The notes: generated by a model from the letters alone, not told the origin. Positions 16,265 to 25,876 are shown, numbered from the stretch's first letter. The stretch is 64,000 bases of DNA from Treponema sp. (GCA_017470605.1 JAFUYH010000041.1:30583-94582); one strand, 5' to 3'. Numbers and translations are program-made.

Positions 16265-17553
16265 TCTGCCACCTCCTGTGGAAGCTGGATTGAAACGGTG
16301 ATGTCGCCACCTGCACTTTCAATCTGATTTGGTGCAAGTTCAATCACCTGCATTTCGCCCGGGCGCACAACCTTTTTTCTGATTGATTTTAAAACCTCGT
16401 TGCCGCTGGAAACTTCTACATACACATCCTTATAAACATCCGTAACACGGAACATGATTGAGACATTTCCATCCTGCTCGCGAGACTCAATATACTGAGG
16501 CACTGTGTAACGTACGCGGTTTCCAGGGCGAAGGATGATTTTTTCTCCGCTCGCTGTAATTTTTCCCTGAACGTATTTTGCGGCATTTTCTCCGGCGCGA
16601 AGACTTTCTGCAGTTACAAAGTCTACCAGGTCGTGAACATGAACTGTATTTCCGCAGGCAAAAATGCCCGGCACAGAAGACTGCATGTGTTCATTTACAA
16701 CAGGCCCGCTTGTAGCAGAATCAATTGCAATTTTACAGCCGGATGCAATTTCGTTTTCCGGAATAAGGCCAACCGAAAGAAGCAGAGTATCACATTCAAT
16801 AAACTCTTCGGTTCCGGCAATCGGCTTACGGTTAGAATCCACTGCAGCAACAGTAACTCCCTCTACCCGCTCCTTGCCATGAATCTTTACAATCGTGTGG
16901 CTGAACTTCAATGGAATATTAAAGTTTTCTACACACTGAACAATATTTCGTCGCAGGCCCGAACTGAAAGGCATAACCTCGCAGACAAGCTTAACCTCGG
17001 CACCTTCCAGTGTGAGGCGTCTTGCCATAATCAGCCCGATATCACCCGAGCCAAGAATTACAACCTTGCGGCCGGGCATATAACCGTCGATATTTACAAA
17101 GCGCTGGGCAGCACCCGCAGTAAAAATACCGGCAGGGCGGGTTCCCGGAATGATAAGGGCACCGCGGGTTCTCTCACGGCAGCCGGTTGCGAGCACAACA
17201 GCCTTAGCCTTAATGTGCATAAGGCCGTCCGTCGTGTTGATTGCCGTAACTCTATGTCCCTGGCCGGCAGCGCTTTCCTTTTCTACTTCGAGCACCATGG
17301 TGTCAGTTTTATATTCAATTCCAAGCTGATTTACTTGGTCAGAAAAGCGGGCCGCATACTCAGGACCAGTCAGTTCTTCCCCAAAATAGTGAAGTCCAAA
17401 GCCGTTGTGAATACACTGCAAGAGGATTCCGCCAATTCTTGTATCACGCTCCAAAATCAGAATGCTATCTGTACCTGCTTTTTTTGCAGCAATTGCCGCC
17501 GCCATTCCGGCAGGGCCGCCACCTATTACAACAATGTCATATTTCAGTTCCAT
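16261..17553 (-). CDS. FAD-dependent pyridine nucleotide-disulfide oxidoreductase family protein
   Basis: The protein has 430 residues. The N-terminal FAD motif is VVIGGGPAGMAAAIAAKK, and a second dinucleotide fold for NAD(P)H begins VVILGSGDIGLIMARRLTLE. The late FAD motif GIFACGNTVHVHDLVD is present. It belongs to the oxidoreductase that accompanies GlpA-like glycerol-3-phosphate dehydrogenases in anaerobes. The likely role is passing electrons from glycerol 3-phosphate oxidation to NAD or another carrier. It lies 87 bases after the GlpA-like gene (with a repeat between) and overlaps the DUF1667 gene by four bases. It has no redox CxxC next to the flavin, so it is not a thioredoxin-reductase type. 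Confidence 0.88.
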   Translation of the reverse strand: MELKYDIVVIGGGPAGMAAAIAAKKAGTDSILILERDTRIGGILLQCIHNGFGLHYFGEELTGPEYAARFSDQVNQLGIEYKTDTMVLEVEKESAAGQGHRVTAINTTDGLMHIKAKAVVLATGCRERTRGALIIPGTRPAGIFTAGAAQRFVNIDGYMPGRKVVILGSGDIGLIMARRLTLEGAEVKLVCEVMPFSSGLRRNIVQCVENFNIPLKFSHTIVKIHGKERVEGVTVAAVDSNRKPIAGTEEFIECDTLLLSVGLIPENEIASGCKIAIDSATSGPVVNEHMQSSVPGIFACGNTVHVHDLVDFVTAESLRAGENAAKYVQGKITASGEKIILRPGNRVRYTVPQYIESREQDGNVSIMFRVTDVYKDVYVEVSSGNEVLKSIRKKVVRPGEMQVIELAPNQIESAGGDITVSIQLPQEVAE

Positions 17554-17573
17554 ATAATTCCATCCTATTATCT

Positions 17574-17633
17574 GTCATGCTGAACTCGTTTCAGCATCTA
17601 TAATATTAGATTCCGAATCCAGTTCGGAATGAC
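17574..17633. repeat. Intergenic palindromic repeat, two modules (copy A)
   Basis: Module 1 (17574-17601) contains TGCTGAA-CTCGT-TTCAGCA. Module 2 (17608-17633) contains ATTCCGAA-TCCAG-TTCGGAAT followed by GAC. The same two modules in the same order occur at 19149-19216. It fills the gap between two genes of the glycerol operon and may act as an mRNA-stability hairpin pair. Confidence 0.75.
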
Positions 17634-17640
17634 TGGAAAG

Positions 17641-19122
17641 CTAGCGTGTCTTGCCCGTCAAAATGTATGAACAGCCACCGTTCTTTCTAACATCCGTCAT
17701 AGGAATGCCAAGCTCGCGGCTCAAAATCTCAGTTACACGAGGTGAGCAGAAACCGCTCTGGCAGCGTCCCATTCCGGCTCTTGTTCGACGCTTTACGCCA
17801 TCAAGATCCACAGCCCCAACCGGAGACTTAATTGCCGCAACAATCTCGCCCTCGGTAATCATTTCACAGCGGCAGATGATTCTGCCATATAAAGGATTAT
17901 CTTCAATCAGCTGGGCACGGCGTTCATCATCTGCATCCTTAAAGGATTCAATTCCCTTACGCACACCAACAAAATCTGGGTTCTTCTCCCAAGCCTGCCC
18001 GCGGATTTTTTCTAAAATATCAGCCACATAAACTCCGATTGCAGGAGCAGCAGTTAGTCCCGGCGAACAGATTCCACCAACATTCACAAAGCCCTTCACA
18101 GAGCTATCCTCTTCAATAATAAAATCATTTACAGGGGTGCCGTCTGCATTGTAAGCAAGGGCGCGCACACCCGCAAAGGAATTGATAATATTACGTCGCG
18201 GAATATCCGGAATTGTTTTTCCTGATTTTCTGAAAACCTCATCTTGTCCTGCAGCAGTTGTTTCAGTTGCAGTTTTGTCATCTCCATCGGCCGCTGTCGG
18301 ACCAGAGAGAATATTTCCGTCCACGGTAGGTGTAACTAAGACTCCCTTACCCATTTTGTCCGGAGTTTGAAAAAGTGTGTGGCTGGCAAGATTTGCGCAT
18401 TTATTATCAAGCAGATAGTATTCACCGCGGCGAGGCTTGATTACAAAATCTCTTGCCCCTGCCATTGCTGAAATTTGATCTGCATAAAGGCCTGCTGCAT
18501 TTACCACGCACTTTGCCTGTATGTTGCTTTTTCCTGTGTGGATTGTAAAAAGCCCGGCTCCACCTTCAGCCCCGTCCGAGCCTTCGACTTTCTCAATTCC
18601 ATGAACTTCAGTTTCGCGGAAGAGCTTTACACCGTTCATCACCGCATTTTCAGCAAAAGCCCAGGTTGCCATATAAGGGCTCACAATTCCCGCAGACTCA
18701 GCAAGCAGGGCACCGCAGGCTACCTCACTTACACTAGGTTCCAGCTTGTGAAGTTCATCTGCATCAATCACACGGAGAGCCGGCACCCCATTAGCCTGGC
18801 CCCGCTCATAAAGCTTTTGAACATGCTCCATGTCCTCTTCATTAAAAGCAATAACCAGAGAGCCATTATTCTTATAATCAAAATGAAGTGCCTTTGCCAG
18901 CTCCGGGTACATTGCAGCACCCTCGACATTGAGCTTTGCCATCAGAGTGCCAGGCTTAGCATCAAACCCCGCATGAATAATTCCCGAGTTAGCCTTAGAA
19001 GTTCCGCAGGAAACATCATCAGCCTTGTCTATCATGCAGACATTCAGTTTATATTTAGAAAGTTCGCGGGCAATACATGAACCTACAATTCCCGCTCCAA
19101 TTATTGCAACATCATAAATCAT
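17641..19122 (-). CDS. glpA: GlpA-like FAD-dependent glycerol-3-phosphate dehydrogenase
   Basis: The protein has 493 residues. The N-terminal FAD-binding motif is YDVAIIGAGIVGSCIAREL, followed by DAO-family signatures (SGIIHAGFDAKPGTL, GEYYLLD, GGICSPGLTAAPAIGVYVA). The C-terminal 90 residues form a BFD-like [2Fe-2S] domain with cysteines in CRCEMI and GRCQSGFCSP. This architecture is that of anaerobic GlpA-type dehydrogenases, which oxidise glycerol 3-phosphate to dihydroxyacetone phosphate. I chose the ATG ending at 19122 (MIYDVAII) because GAGGTG lies just before it. It follows glpK and precedes the accessory oxidoreductase, so all four act on glycerol. No GlpB or GlpC is present. Confidence 0.88.
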   Translation of the reverse strand: MIYDVAIIGAGIVGSCIARELSKYKLNVCMIDKADDVSCGTSKANSGIIHAGFDAKPGTLMAKLNVEGAAMYPELAKALHFDYKNNGSLVIAFNEEDMEHVQKLYERGQANGVPALRVIDADELHKLEPSVSEVACGALLAESAGIVSPYMATWAFAENAVMNGVKLFRETEVHGIEKVEGSDGAEGGAGLFTIHTGKSNIQAKCVVNAAGLYADQISAMAGARDFVIKPRRGEYYLLDNKCANLASHTLFQTPDKMGKGVLVTPTVDGNILSGPTAADGDDKTATETTAAGQDEVFRKSGKTIPDIPRRNIINSFAGVRALAYNADGTPVNDFIIEEDSSVKGFVNVGGICSPGLTAAPAIGVYVADILEKIRGQAWEKNPDFVGVRKGIESFKDADDERRAQLIEDNPLYGRIICRCEMITEGEIVAAIKSPVGAVDLDGVKRRTRAGMGRCQSGFCSPRVTEILSRELGIPMTDVRKNGGCSYILTGKTR

Positions 19123-19148
19123 AAACACCTCAATTTTGCATTCATACA

Positions 19149-19216
19149 TCATGCTGAACTTAATTCAGCATCTATAAGACTTATCAAAAGAGATTCCGAA
19201 TCAAGTTCGGAATGAC
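19149..19216. repeat. Intergenic palindromic repeat, two modules (copy B)
   Basis: TGCTGAA-CTTAA-TTCAGCA (within 19149-19175) and AGATTCCGAATCAAGTTCGG continuing to AATGAC (19191-19216) repeat the two modules of copy A with a few changes. It lies between glpK and the GlpA-like gene. A short direct repeat AATGACACAG follows. Confidence 0.75.
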
Positions 19217-19245
19217 ACAGACATTAATTCGCAATGACACAGCAA

Positions 19246-20736
19246 CTACTCTGCCCATCCTTTTGCTTTTTCAACAGCCTTCTTCCAACCGCCATAAAGC
19301 TCATCTCGCTTCTCAGCGCTCATAGCAGGCTCAAAAAGCCTGTCAGTTTCGCGGCGGCACAAAATATCATCCTTGCTTGCCCAGAATCCGCTTGCAAGCC
19401 CTGCAAGATAGGCAGCCCCCAAAGCGGTAGTTTCCACGTTTTTAGGGCGGCAGACCTTTGTATTCAGAATATCTGCCTGGAACTGCATCATGATATTGCT
19501 TACGCAGGCTCCCCCGTCCACATTCAGCGTGTTAATAGGAGTTCCAGAATCAGCGACCATTGTATCAAGCACGTCGCGCACCTCGTAGGCAATACCTTCC
19601 AGAGCCGCACGGCAGATATGAGCCTTCTTTACCCCGCGGGTCAGCCCCACAATAGTTCCCCGCGCATACATATCCCAGTAAGGAGTTCCAAGTCCAACAA
19701 AGGCCGGCACCAGATAAGCGCCATTTGAATCAGGCACCGACTCAGCAAGGCGGTCAATTTCCGGCGCGCTGGAAATAAGCTCCAGCTCATCGCGCAGCCA
19801 TTTAATAACAGCCCCGCCAATAAAAACAGAACCTTCAAGTGCATACTCAACCTTGCCATTCATACCAAGCGCAATCGTAGTGAGCAGCTGCTTGGAAACG
19901 ACCGGCTTCTCGCCAGTGTTCATAAGCATAAAGCAGCCGGTTCCGTAGGTATTTTTTGCGTCCCCTTTCTTAAAACAGCCCTGACCAAAAAGAGCGGCCT
20001 GCTGATCACCAATGGCGGAGGCAATAGGGGCTTTAAATCCGCAGATTTCAGGGTCGGTTTCGCAATAAACTTTGGAAGAATCGCAAACTTCAGGTAAGAG
20101 ACAGCGGGGAATGTTCAAAAGCTTTAAAAGCTCATCATCCCAGTCCAGTTCGTAGATATTAAAAAGCATAGTGCGACTGGCGTTTGTGTAGTCGGTAACG
20201 TGTGCGCGGCCGCCGGAAAGCTTCCAGATAAGCCAGGTGTCTATGGTGCCAGCAAGAAGCTCTCCGCGTTCGGCCCGCTCGCGCACGCCAGGAACATTAT
20301 CTAAAATCCATTTTATTTTTGTGCCGGAAAAATATGCGTCAATCAAAAGTCCGGTTTTTTCGCGGATAATGTCAGTATAGCCATCCTTCATCAGCTTTTC
20401 GCAGTAATCGGCAGTACGGCGGCACTGCCATACAACCGCATTATATACAGGCTTACCACTTTCCTTATCCCAGATTACAACTGTTTCACGCTGATTAGTA
20501 ATTCCAATTGCGGCAATTTCGTCATGTCTTATTTCATTTTCGATTAAAAGGCTCTGAAGCACCTTCAGCTGGCACTTAAAAATTTCTTCCGCATCGTGTT
20601 CAACCCAGCCCGGGTGCGGATAATACTGGGGAAATTCCCTCTGCTTAGAACCTAGTGGATTAGCATTTTTATCATATACAATTGCTCTTGAAGACGTTGT
20701 TCCCTGATCAAGAGCAATCACATATTTTTTTGCCAT
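19246..20736 (-). CDS. glpK: Glycerol kinase
   Basis: The protein has 496 residues, the expected length. FGGY-kinase signatures are present: [15 protein letters not shown] near the N-terminus, GWVEHD, the Mg/ATP motif [10 protein letters not shown] and [19 protein letters not shown] segment ([18 protein letters not shown]). It phosphorylates glycerol to glycerol 3-phosphate, the substrate of the next gene product. The ATG ending at 20736 ([10 protein letters not shown]) has GGAGG five bases upstream and is preferred to an upstream in-frame start. It is the first gene of the leftward glycerol operon. No facilitator gene (glpF) is in the window. Confidence 0.96.
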   Translation of the reverse strand: MAKKYVIALDQGTTSSRAIVYDKNANPLGSKQREFPQYYPHPGWVEHDAEEIFKCQLKVLQSLLIENEIRHDEIAAIGITNQRETVVIWDKESGKPVYNAVVWQCRRTADYCEKLMKDGYTDIIREKTGLLIDAYFSGTKIKWILDNVPGVRERAERGELLAGTIDTWLIWKLSGGRAHVTDYTNASRTMLFNIYELDWDDELLKLLNIPRCLLPEVCDSSKVYCETDPEICGFKAPIASAIGDQQAALFGQGCFKKGDAKNTYGTGCFMLMNTGEKPVVSKQLLTTIALGMNGKVEYALEGSVFIGGAVIKWLRDELELISSAPEIDRLAESVPDSNGAYLVPAFVGLGTPYWDMYARGTIVGLTRGVKKAHICRAALEGIAYEVRDVLDTMVADSGTPINTLNVDGGACVSNIMMQFQADILNTKVCRPKNVETTALGAAYLAGLASGFWASKDDILCRRETDRLFEPAMSAEKRDELYGGWKKAVEKAKGWAE

Positions 20737-20783
20737 AAAAGCCTCCGAACTTCTATATGAAAGTTTCAATTTCGTTGTGATAT

Positions 20784-20821
20784 TGATACTATCATATTAT
20801 CACAGTTCCAGAGGATTGCAA
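20784..20821 (-). promoter_or_regulatory. glpK promoter with overlapping imperfect dyad
   Basis: TTGCAA (20816-20821), 16 bases, then TAATAT (20794-20799) on the minus strand. An imperfect 19-base dyad TGATACTATCATATTATCA (20784-20802) covers the -10 box and could be an operator. The leader is about 50 bases and ends in a good ribosome-binding site. Confidence 0.45.
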
Positions 20822-20828
20822 GGAAAAT

Positions 20829-20906
20829 TTACTCTTCCTCTTCAGAAGGCATAACCGCAGCCTCTTCCCCGCTTGTATGCAGGTAATCGCAGTCAGGATT
20901 AATGCA
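20829..20906 (-). pseudogene. Vestigial second topA 3' end
   Basis: Read on the minus strand this gives CINPDCDYLHTSGEEAAVMP then SEEEE and TAA. The first 14 residues are identical to the end of the intact TopA (CINPDCDYLHTSGE), with several silent base changes, and then the two tails diverge. A TAG stands two codons before it, so it is not a gene. It lies beyond the topA terminator. The silent differences mean it is a homologous copy, not a fresh duplication; it may be the remnant of a topA allele replaced by recombination. Confidence 0.75.
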
Positions 20907-20930
20907 TGCCTAAAATCGAAGAACCGTTAA

Positions 20931-20958
20931 AAAAAATTGTACGACAGTACAATTTTTT
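20931..20958 (-). terminator. Rho-independent terminator of topA
   Basis: Perfect 12-base arms AAAAAATTGTAC and GTACAATTTTTT around a four-base loop; on the minus strand the T-run continues. It lies 67 bases after the topA stop. A smaller hairpin (CTCGCT/AGCGAG, 20979-20998) precedes it. Confidence 0.7.
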
Positions 20959-21024
20959 AGGTTCATCCATCGAACTGGCTCGCTGCGAGACTAGCGAGCA
21001 GCGGATGTAATCCTGCATAAAAAA

Positions 21025-23181
21025 CTACTCTGCATCTGCATCAATAGTTTCTACGTCTTCCCCGCTTGTATGCAGGTAATCACAATCAGGATTTATGCAG
21101 GATTTATACGACCCATTCTTCTTATCATACTTTTCTACCAGGAACCAGCCGCACTTAGGACAATACTGATTATCCAGTGGCTTAAAATGACTGATAAAGG
21201 TACAGGTCGGGTAATTCGTACAGCCAAAGAAAGATTTTCCCCTTCCCTTTGTCTTGCGCTCAACAATTTCGCCAGTCTTACATACAGGACAAGTTGCCAG
21301 AGGAATAGACTTAGTATTATGACACTCCGGGAAGCCGGAGCAGGCCAGGAAGAAGCCGAAACGTCCAAGTTTTTTTACCATCGGCTTTCCGCACAAATCG
21401 CAGACCTTGTCAGTTTTTTCATCCAGAAAGCCCTTCATGCTTTCCTGAGTTTCCATAACCGTATCAACCTTCTTTTTGAAAGGCTGATAAAAATCACCGA
21501 TTATATTGTTCCAGACAAGTTCATCAGCTTCAACCTTATCCAAATCATTTTCTACCTGAGCGGTAAATTCTTCGTTTATAACTTCCGGGAAGCTTTCTAC
21601 AAGAATCTTGTTAATCATGCGGCCAAGCTGAGTTGGAACCAGCTGCTTGTTGCTGCGGGTAACATAATAGCGGTCAAGCAGCACAGAAATGATTGTTGCA
21701 TAAGTAGAAGGACGACCGATTCCCTTTTCTTCCAGCATTCTTACGATAGAAGCGTCTGTATAGCGGGCAGGCCCCTGGGTAAAGTGCTGTTCAGGATGGA
21801 AATTATTTACAGAAAGCTCTTCTCCTTCCTTCATCGCAGGCAGGCTTGAACTCTTGTCCTCTTTTGAAGAAAGCAGTTTTATAACCTGATAAAATCCCTT
21901 TTCAGCAATCTTGCTTGCGGCAACGCGGAAAAGAGCATCTCCTGCAGTAATTTCTACAGAAGTCGTTACCATCTTTGCATTATTCATCTGAGAAGAAACA
22001 AAGCGTTCCCAGATGATTGAATAAAGGCGGAACTGATCATGAGTCAGATATTCTTTTATACTCTCTGGAGTATAAGAAGTATAAGTAGGACGAATACCTT
22101 CATGGGCATCCTGTGCCGATTTACCTACCGCATAATGAATTGCTTCTGCAGGTAGTTCAGAAGGATGATTTTTAGAAAGCCAGTCGCGAACATCTGCAAG
22201 AGCCGTATCAGAAATACGGACAGAATCTGTACGCATGTAAGTAATAAGACCCACATTATTTGTTCCAATCTGAATACCTTCGTAAAGCTGCTGGGCAATC
22301 TGCATTGTCTTGCGGGAAGTAAAGCCCAGGCGGTTAGCGGCGGCCTGCTGCAGTTTAGAAGTTGTAAAAGGAGGTTTCGGGCGAACAGTTTTTTCAGTCT
22401 TTTTGATTGAAGAAACCGTGCATGGCGAATTCTTTATCTTCTCTATAATTTCATTAACTGCATCTTCACTCTTAAGCTCAGGTGCATCACCTTTATACTT
22501 TACCAGCTGAGCCGTAAAACTTGTTTTTCCTTTTGTAAAATCAGCATCCAGAGACCAGTATTCTTCCGGCAAAAAGTCTTCCACTTCCTGCTCTCGTTCA
22601 CAGATAAGGCGCAAGGCAACAGACTGAACGCGCCCTGCAGAAAGTCCGTTTTTTACCTTTGTCCACAAAAGAGGACTCAGATTATAACCGACAAGGCGGT
22701 CCAGAACACGGCGGGCCTTCTGTGCATTCACTTTTGATTCAACAATTTCGCCGGGATGCTTTACTGCCTCGGTAATGGCGGTCGGAGTAATTTCGTTAAA
22801 GACAATACGGCTGATTTTTGCATCAGTTTTATCGCGCAGGGCATTATTCAAATGCCAGGCAATTGCCTCTCCTTCGCGGTCGTTATCCGATGCAAGCAGA
22901 ACGGCATCACTTTTTTTTGCCTCTTTCTGCAATTCCTTAAGAAGTTTTGCCTTTCCGCGAACAGTAATATATTCGGGCTGAAAACCGTTTTCCACATCAA
23001 TAGCCATACGGGATTTAGGCAGGTCAATCAAATGACCTACAGAGGCTTTAACGGTATAGCCAGGCCCCAGATATTTTTCAATTGTATGAGCTTTTGTAGG
23101 AGACTCTACAATTACAAGAGTCTGAGGTGTTTTTTGTGCAGACTTCTTAGCAGATTTTTTTGAAGTTTTCTTTTCAGCCAT
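21025..23181 (-). CDS. topA: DNA topoisomerase I (type IA)
   Basis: The protein has 718 residues. After a Lys/Ala-rich leader (KKTSKKSAKKSAQKT) comes the TOPRIM domain (LVIVESPTKAHTIEKYL, then SDNDREGEAIAWH). The catalytic tyrosine lies in ITYMRTDSVRIS. Three C-terminal zinc ribbons follow (CDLCGKP, CPVCKTG and CPKCGWF, each with a second cysteine pair). It relaxes negative supercoils. AAGGGG precedes the ATG at 23181, which I prefer over upstream in-frame starts. It lies 10 bases after dprA, an order common in bacteria. A diverged copy of its last codons lies downstream. Confidence 0.96.
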   Translation of the reverse strand: MAEKKTSKKSAKKSAQKTPQTLVIVESPTKAHTIEKYLGPGYTVKASVGHLIDLPKSRMAIDVENGFQPEYITVRGKAKLLKELQKEAKKSDAVLLASDNDREGEAIAWHLNNALRDKTDAKISRIVFNEITPTAITEAVKHPGEIVESKVNAQKARRVLDRLVGYNLSPLLWTKVKNGLSAGRVQSVALRLICEREQEVEDFLPEEYWSLDADFTKGKTSFTAQLVKYKGDAPELKSEDAVNEIIEKIKNSPCTVSSIKKTEKTVRPKPPFTTSKLQQAAANRLGFTSRKTMQIAQQLYEGIQIGTNNVGLITYMRTDSVRISDTALADVRDWLSKNHPSELPAEAIHYAVGKSAQDAHEGIRPTYTSYTPESIKEYLTHDQFRLYSIIWERFVSSQMNNAKMVTTSVEITAGDALFRVAASKIAEKGFYQVIKLLSSKEDKSSSLPAMKEGEELSVNNFHPEQHFTQGPARYTDASIVRMLEEKGIGRPSTYATIISVLLDRYYVTRSNKQLVPTQLGRMINKILVESFPEVINEEFTAQVENDLDKVEADELVWNNIIGDFYQPFKKKVDTVMETQESMKGFLDEKTDKVCDLCGKPMVKKLGRFGFFLACSGFPECHNTKSIPLATCPVCKTGEIVERKTKGRGKSFFGCTNYPTCTFISHFKPLDNQYCPKCGWFLVEKYDKKNGSYKSCINPDCDYLHTSGEDVETIDADAE

Positions 23182-23191
23182 ATTATTCCCC

Positions 23192-24265
23192 TTAAAATAA
23201 CTCACCCTGCAGCACAGGCGAAGTCCTTTGGCCCGGAACTTCCGCCAAAGCACGACAGTAATCAGCATAATCTGCAATTACAGCCGCCCCCGCTTCAAGA
23301 TATTTCGTTACCGTATTTTCAATTTTATATTTGCTCACTTCTTTTCTAGCAAAACGCAAATCCAGATTCTTTTTTACTGCCGCAGAAATCATAAGGGCTT
23401 CCTCAGAAACCGCAGCATTATGAAAAAATACATCGCGTCCGCTTTCCAGAGCAAAATCAGCAGTTATGAGCGCACCGCTTCCCGTTGGGGCTTCTATTAC
23501 CACCACAGCAGGTGAAAGACCTGCAATAATCCGGTTTCGCGCCACAAAGCGCCAGTTTTCAGAAGGCACCCCGGGCTCATATTCGCTGACAATACATCCT
23601 CCAGATTTTAGAATTTTTTCTGCAAGAAACTTATTTCCCTGAGGAACAATTTCATCAATTCCTCCAGGCAGAACAGCAATCGTCTTACCCAATGCCGTCA
23701 ATTCTTTATCTGAATGATGTTCGTAAAATGCATCAACAGCCCCTCTATGGGCATAACCATCCGCTCCATATGCAAGACCGCTTACCACTCCACATCCATT
23801 CAGGCAGGCTTCATAAGCGAAATCATGGGCAGATTTCCTTCCACGCGGACTGATACGCCTTGTTCCCACAACAGAAACACTTCGTTCTCCAAGAACAGAG
23901 ACATTTCCATGACAATACAGAAGAAAAGGAGGTTCAGCAATATTACGCAAAAGTTCAGGATATTCTGCATCTTCATAAGAAAGCACGCGGTATCCTCTTT
24001 TTTTGCAAATAAAGGCTGCCCTTTGAGCCGCATTTAGATTTTCAGCTCCATTCCATTTACCCCTGAATGCCCGGCGCTGCATACCAGGAACTGCAGGACT
24101 GTCAATAATTTTAAATATTTCTTCTATAGACAGTAATGCAAGGGAGTAAGAACTGTCAAGTTTTTTTGATAAAATATTTTTCTCTTTACAGGAAAGAAAG
24201 GTCATTCGCGCAAGAGAAATGTTAAAAATCAGATTTTCATCAGTATTATTTTGAATATAGTGCAT
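23192..24265 (-). CDS. dprA: DprA/Smf DNA-processing protein
   Basis: The protein has 357 residues. The Rossmann-like DprA core is clear: VVGTRRISPRGRKSAHDFA, GVVSGLAYGADGYAHRGAV, AVLPGGIDEIVPQGN, and the ssDNA-binding segment FVARNRIIAGLSPAVVVIEA. DprA loads RecA on incoming single-stranded DNA during transformation and also has recombination roles in non-transforming species. The C-terminal winged-helix part is only weakly visible. The first 20 bases overlap the end of the TPR lipoprotein gene. No good ribosome-binding site precedes the ATG at 24265, and a start at a later Met (RMTFLSC) is possible. Confidence 0.93.
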   Translation of the reverse strand: MHYIQNNTDENLIFNISLARMTFLSCKEKNILSKKLDSSYSLALLSIEEIFKIIDSPAVPGMQRRAFRGKWNGAENLNAAQRAAFICKKRGYRVLSYEDAEYPELLRNIAEPPFLLYCHGNVSVLGERSVSVVGTRRISPRGRKSAHDFAYEACLNGCGVVSGLAYGADGYAHRGAVDAFYEHHSDKELTALGKTIAVLPGGIDEIVPQGNKFLAEKILKSGGCIVSEYEPGVPSENWRFVARNRIIAGLSPAVVVIEAPTGSGALITADFALESGRDVFFHNAAVSEEALMISAAVKKNLDLRFARKEVSKYKIENTVTKYLEAGAAVIADYADYCRALAEVPGQRTSPVLQGELF

Positions 24266-24971
24266 CCAGAACTGTTTTTTTGTTCTCCTCTGCGGTTGCT
24301 TTTGTTTCGGCTGATTTTGTGGTGGCTATAATTTTATCATATACTGCTGCAGATTTTTCAAACTCATAGATTGAATAATAGGCTCTGGCAAGTACAAACA
24401 TTGCATCTATATTTCTAGTTTCTACGGAAACAGCACGCTCCAGATATGGAACAGCTTTTTCCGGTTCATCAAGTTCAAATACATAAAGAACACCAAGACC
24501 ATATAAGGCCCGCACATAACGTTCTTCAATTGAAACAGCACGCAGGTAGGCATCTTCTGCCAGCTTCAGATAATTATAGCGGACTTCTGTATTTCCAGAG
24601 GCACCAAAATCCATAGCGGCATGAGACATATAGCCAGCACAGACTCCAACATAATAATACAGATTCTGATTATCAGGATAATATTTTAAGGCTTCCTGAA
24701 AGCATTTTAAAGCTTCACCATACATTTTCTGGTCAATATAGCGGGTACCAAGCATTTTATACCAGATTCCAACCTGACTGTTTGCAAGCTGAATATCTGC
24801 AACCCTTTCCTGATATTTTTTTATGGCATCTTTTAATTCTTCTACACTTGTCGGACTGGAAACACCTTCTTCCATTTTTTGATAGCGGGTAATTGATTTA
24901 TTAGAAACACCACAAGAGGTCAGAGTAATGAGAATAAAAAGAAATCCGACTGTAAAAAAAATCTTTTTCAT
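24246..24971 (-). CDS. TPR-repeat lipoprotein
   Basis: The protein has 241 residues. The signal peptide MKKIFFTVGFLFILITLTSC ends in the lipobox LTSC, so the mature protein is anchored by a lipid on Cys20. About four tetratricopeptide repeats follow (MYGEALKCFQEALKYYPDNQ and PEKAVPYLERAVSVETRNID are the clearest). TPR lipoproteins act as scaffolds for envelope complexes. Its position between xerD and dprA at the end of the division cluster hints at an envelope or division role, but that is inference. It overlaps xerD by four bases. Confidence 0.85.
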   Translation of the reverse strand: MKKIFFTVGFLFILITLTSCGVSNKSITRYQKMEEGVSSPTSVEELKDAIKKYQERVADIQLANSQVGIWYKMLGTRYIDQKMYGEALKCFQEALKYYPDNQNLYYYVGVCAGYMSHAAMDFGASGNTEVRYNYLKLAEDAYLRAVSIEERYVRALYGLGVLYVFELDEPEKAVPYLERAVSVETRNIDAMFVLARAYYSIYEFEKSAAVYDKIIATTKSAETKATAEENKKTVLDALYSK

Positions 24972-25876
24972 AATTCCTCCCGCAGTGCCCCCTGAGCCTT
25001 AAAATACTGCTCATGCACCTTTTCCAGCTGATTATCACTTACATGGGTATAAATTGTTGTTGTTGCAAGATTCGCGTGCCCCAGCAGCTCCTGAACAGAA
25101 CGTAAATCCGCACCACCTTCAAGAAGATGAGTAGCAAAACTATGCCTCAAAGTATGCACTTTAGCACTGATTCCGCTTCTTGCTTCCATATACTGAAACC
25201 TTTTCCATACACCCTTTCTGGAAATTGCTTCACCTCTATAATTTACAAATAAGTTCGGGTTATTTCTACCCTTCAAAAGCACAGGCCGAACTTCTTCAAG
25301 ATAAACCTTCAGTTTTTCGGCAGCCCTTTGTCCAAAAGGAACAAGCCTTTCCTTATCACCCTTTCCATGAACTAATATAAGCCCTTCATCTATATGAACA
25401 TTTACAAGTTTCAGTTCACATACCTCACTTATACGAAGACCACAGGAATATACAAGCTCAAAAAGAGCATCATCTCTTTTTCCAGAAAGAGTTTTTGTAT
25501 CAATTCCATCAAGAAGGGAATCAATTTCTTCAACAGAAAGCACTTCAGGAAGATTTCTAGCCATCTTAGGCTTTTCCAAATCCAAGGCAATGTTTTGAGT
25601 CCAATAGCCTTTACGAACCAGATAAGAGCCAAAAGAACGCAATGCGGCAATATCTTTTGCCATGGTAACTTCCGTACATCCGTCTTCAGTCTGTCTTTTT
25701 ATAATATAATACATTAAATTCTGAACGGAAACATTTTTTAACTTTATATGCTGCTCAACAAGCCAATTCAGAAATTCTTCTGCAGCAATTTTATATGTTT
25801 CTGCAGTGCGGACAGAATCCCTGCGCACCAACAGAAGGTCTGAATAAAAATGCTGTAAAAGTTCATCAATAGTCAT
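24968..25876 (-). CDS. xerD: Tyrosine recombinase XerD-like
   Basis: The protein has 302 residues. The core-binding domain (1-95) is followed by the catalytic domain with R148 (CGLRISEV), K172 (HGKGDKERL), H241 and R244 (HTLRHSF), H267 (LLGHANL) and Y276 (TIYTHV), all intact. XerC/XerD resolve chromosome dimers at dif near the division septum. Location right after ftsZ links it to division. It may pair with the recombinase at 3,785. It starts nine bases from the ftsZ stop and overlaps the lipoprotein gene by four bases. Confidence 0.92.
   Translation of the reverse strand: MTIDELLQHFYSDLLLVRRDSVRTAETYKIAAEEFLNWLVEQHIKLKNVSVQNLMYYIIKRQTEDGCTEVTMAKDIAALRSFGSYLVRKGYWTQNIALDLEKPKMARNLPEVLSVEEIDSLLDGIDTKTLSGKRDDALFELVYSCGLRISEVCELKLVNVHIDEGLILVHGKGDKERLVPFGQRAAEKLKVYLEEVRPVLLKGRNNPNLFVNYRGEAISRKGVWKRFQYMEARSGISAKVHTLRHSFATHLLEGGADLRSVQELLGHANLATTTIYTHVSDNQLEKVHEQYFKAQGALREEL

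Noticed and set aside
16633..17583. Plus-strand frame of 316 codons opposite the FAD oxidoreductase
   Set aside because: The minus-strand gene has clear flavin motifs; the opposite frame has low-complexity composition and no start signal.
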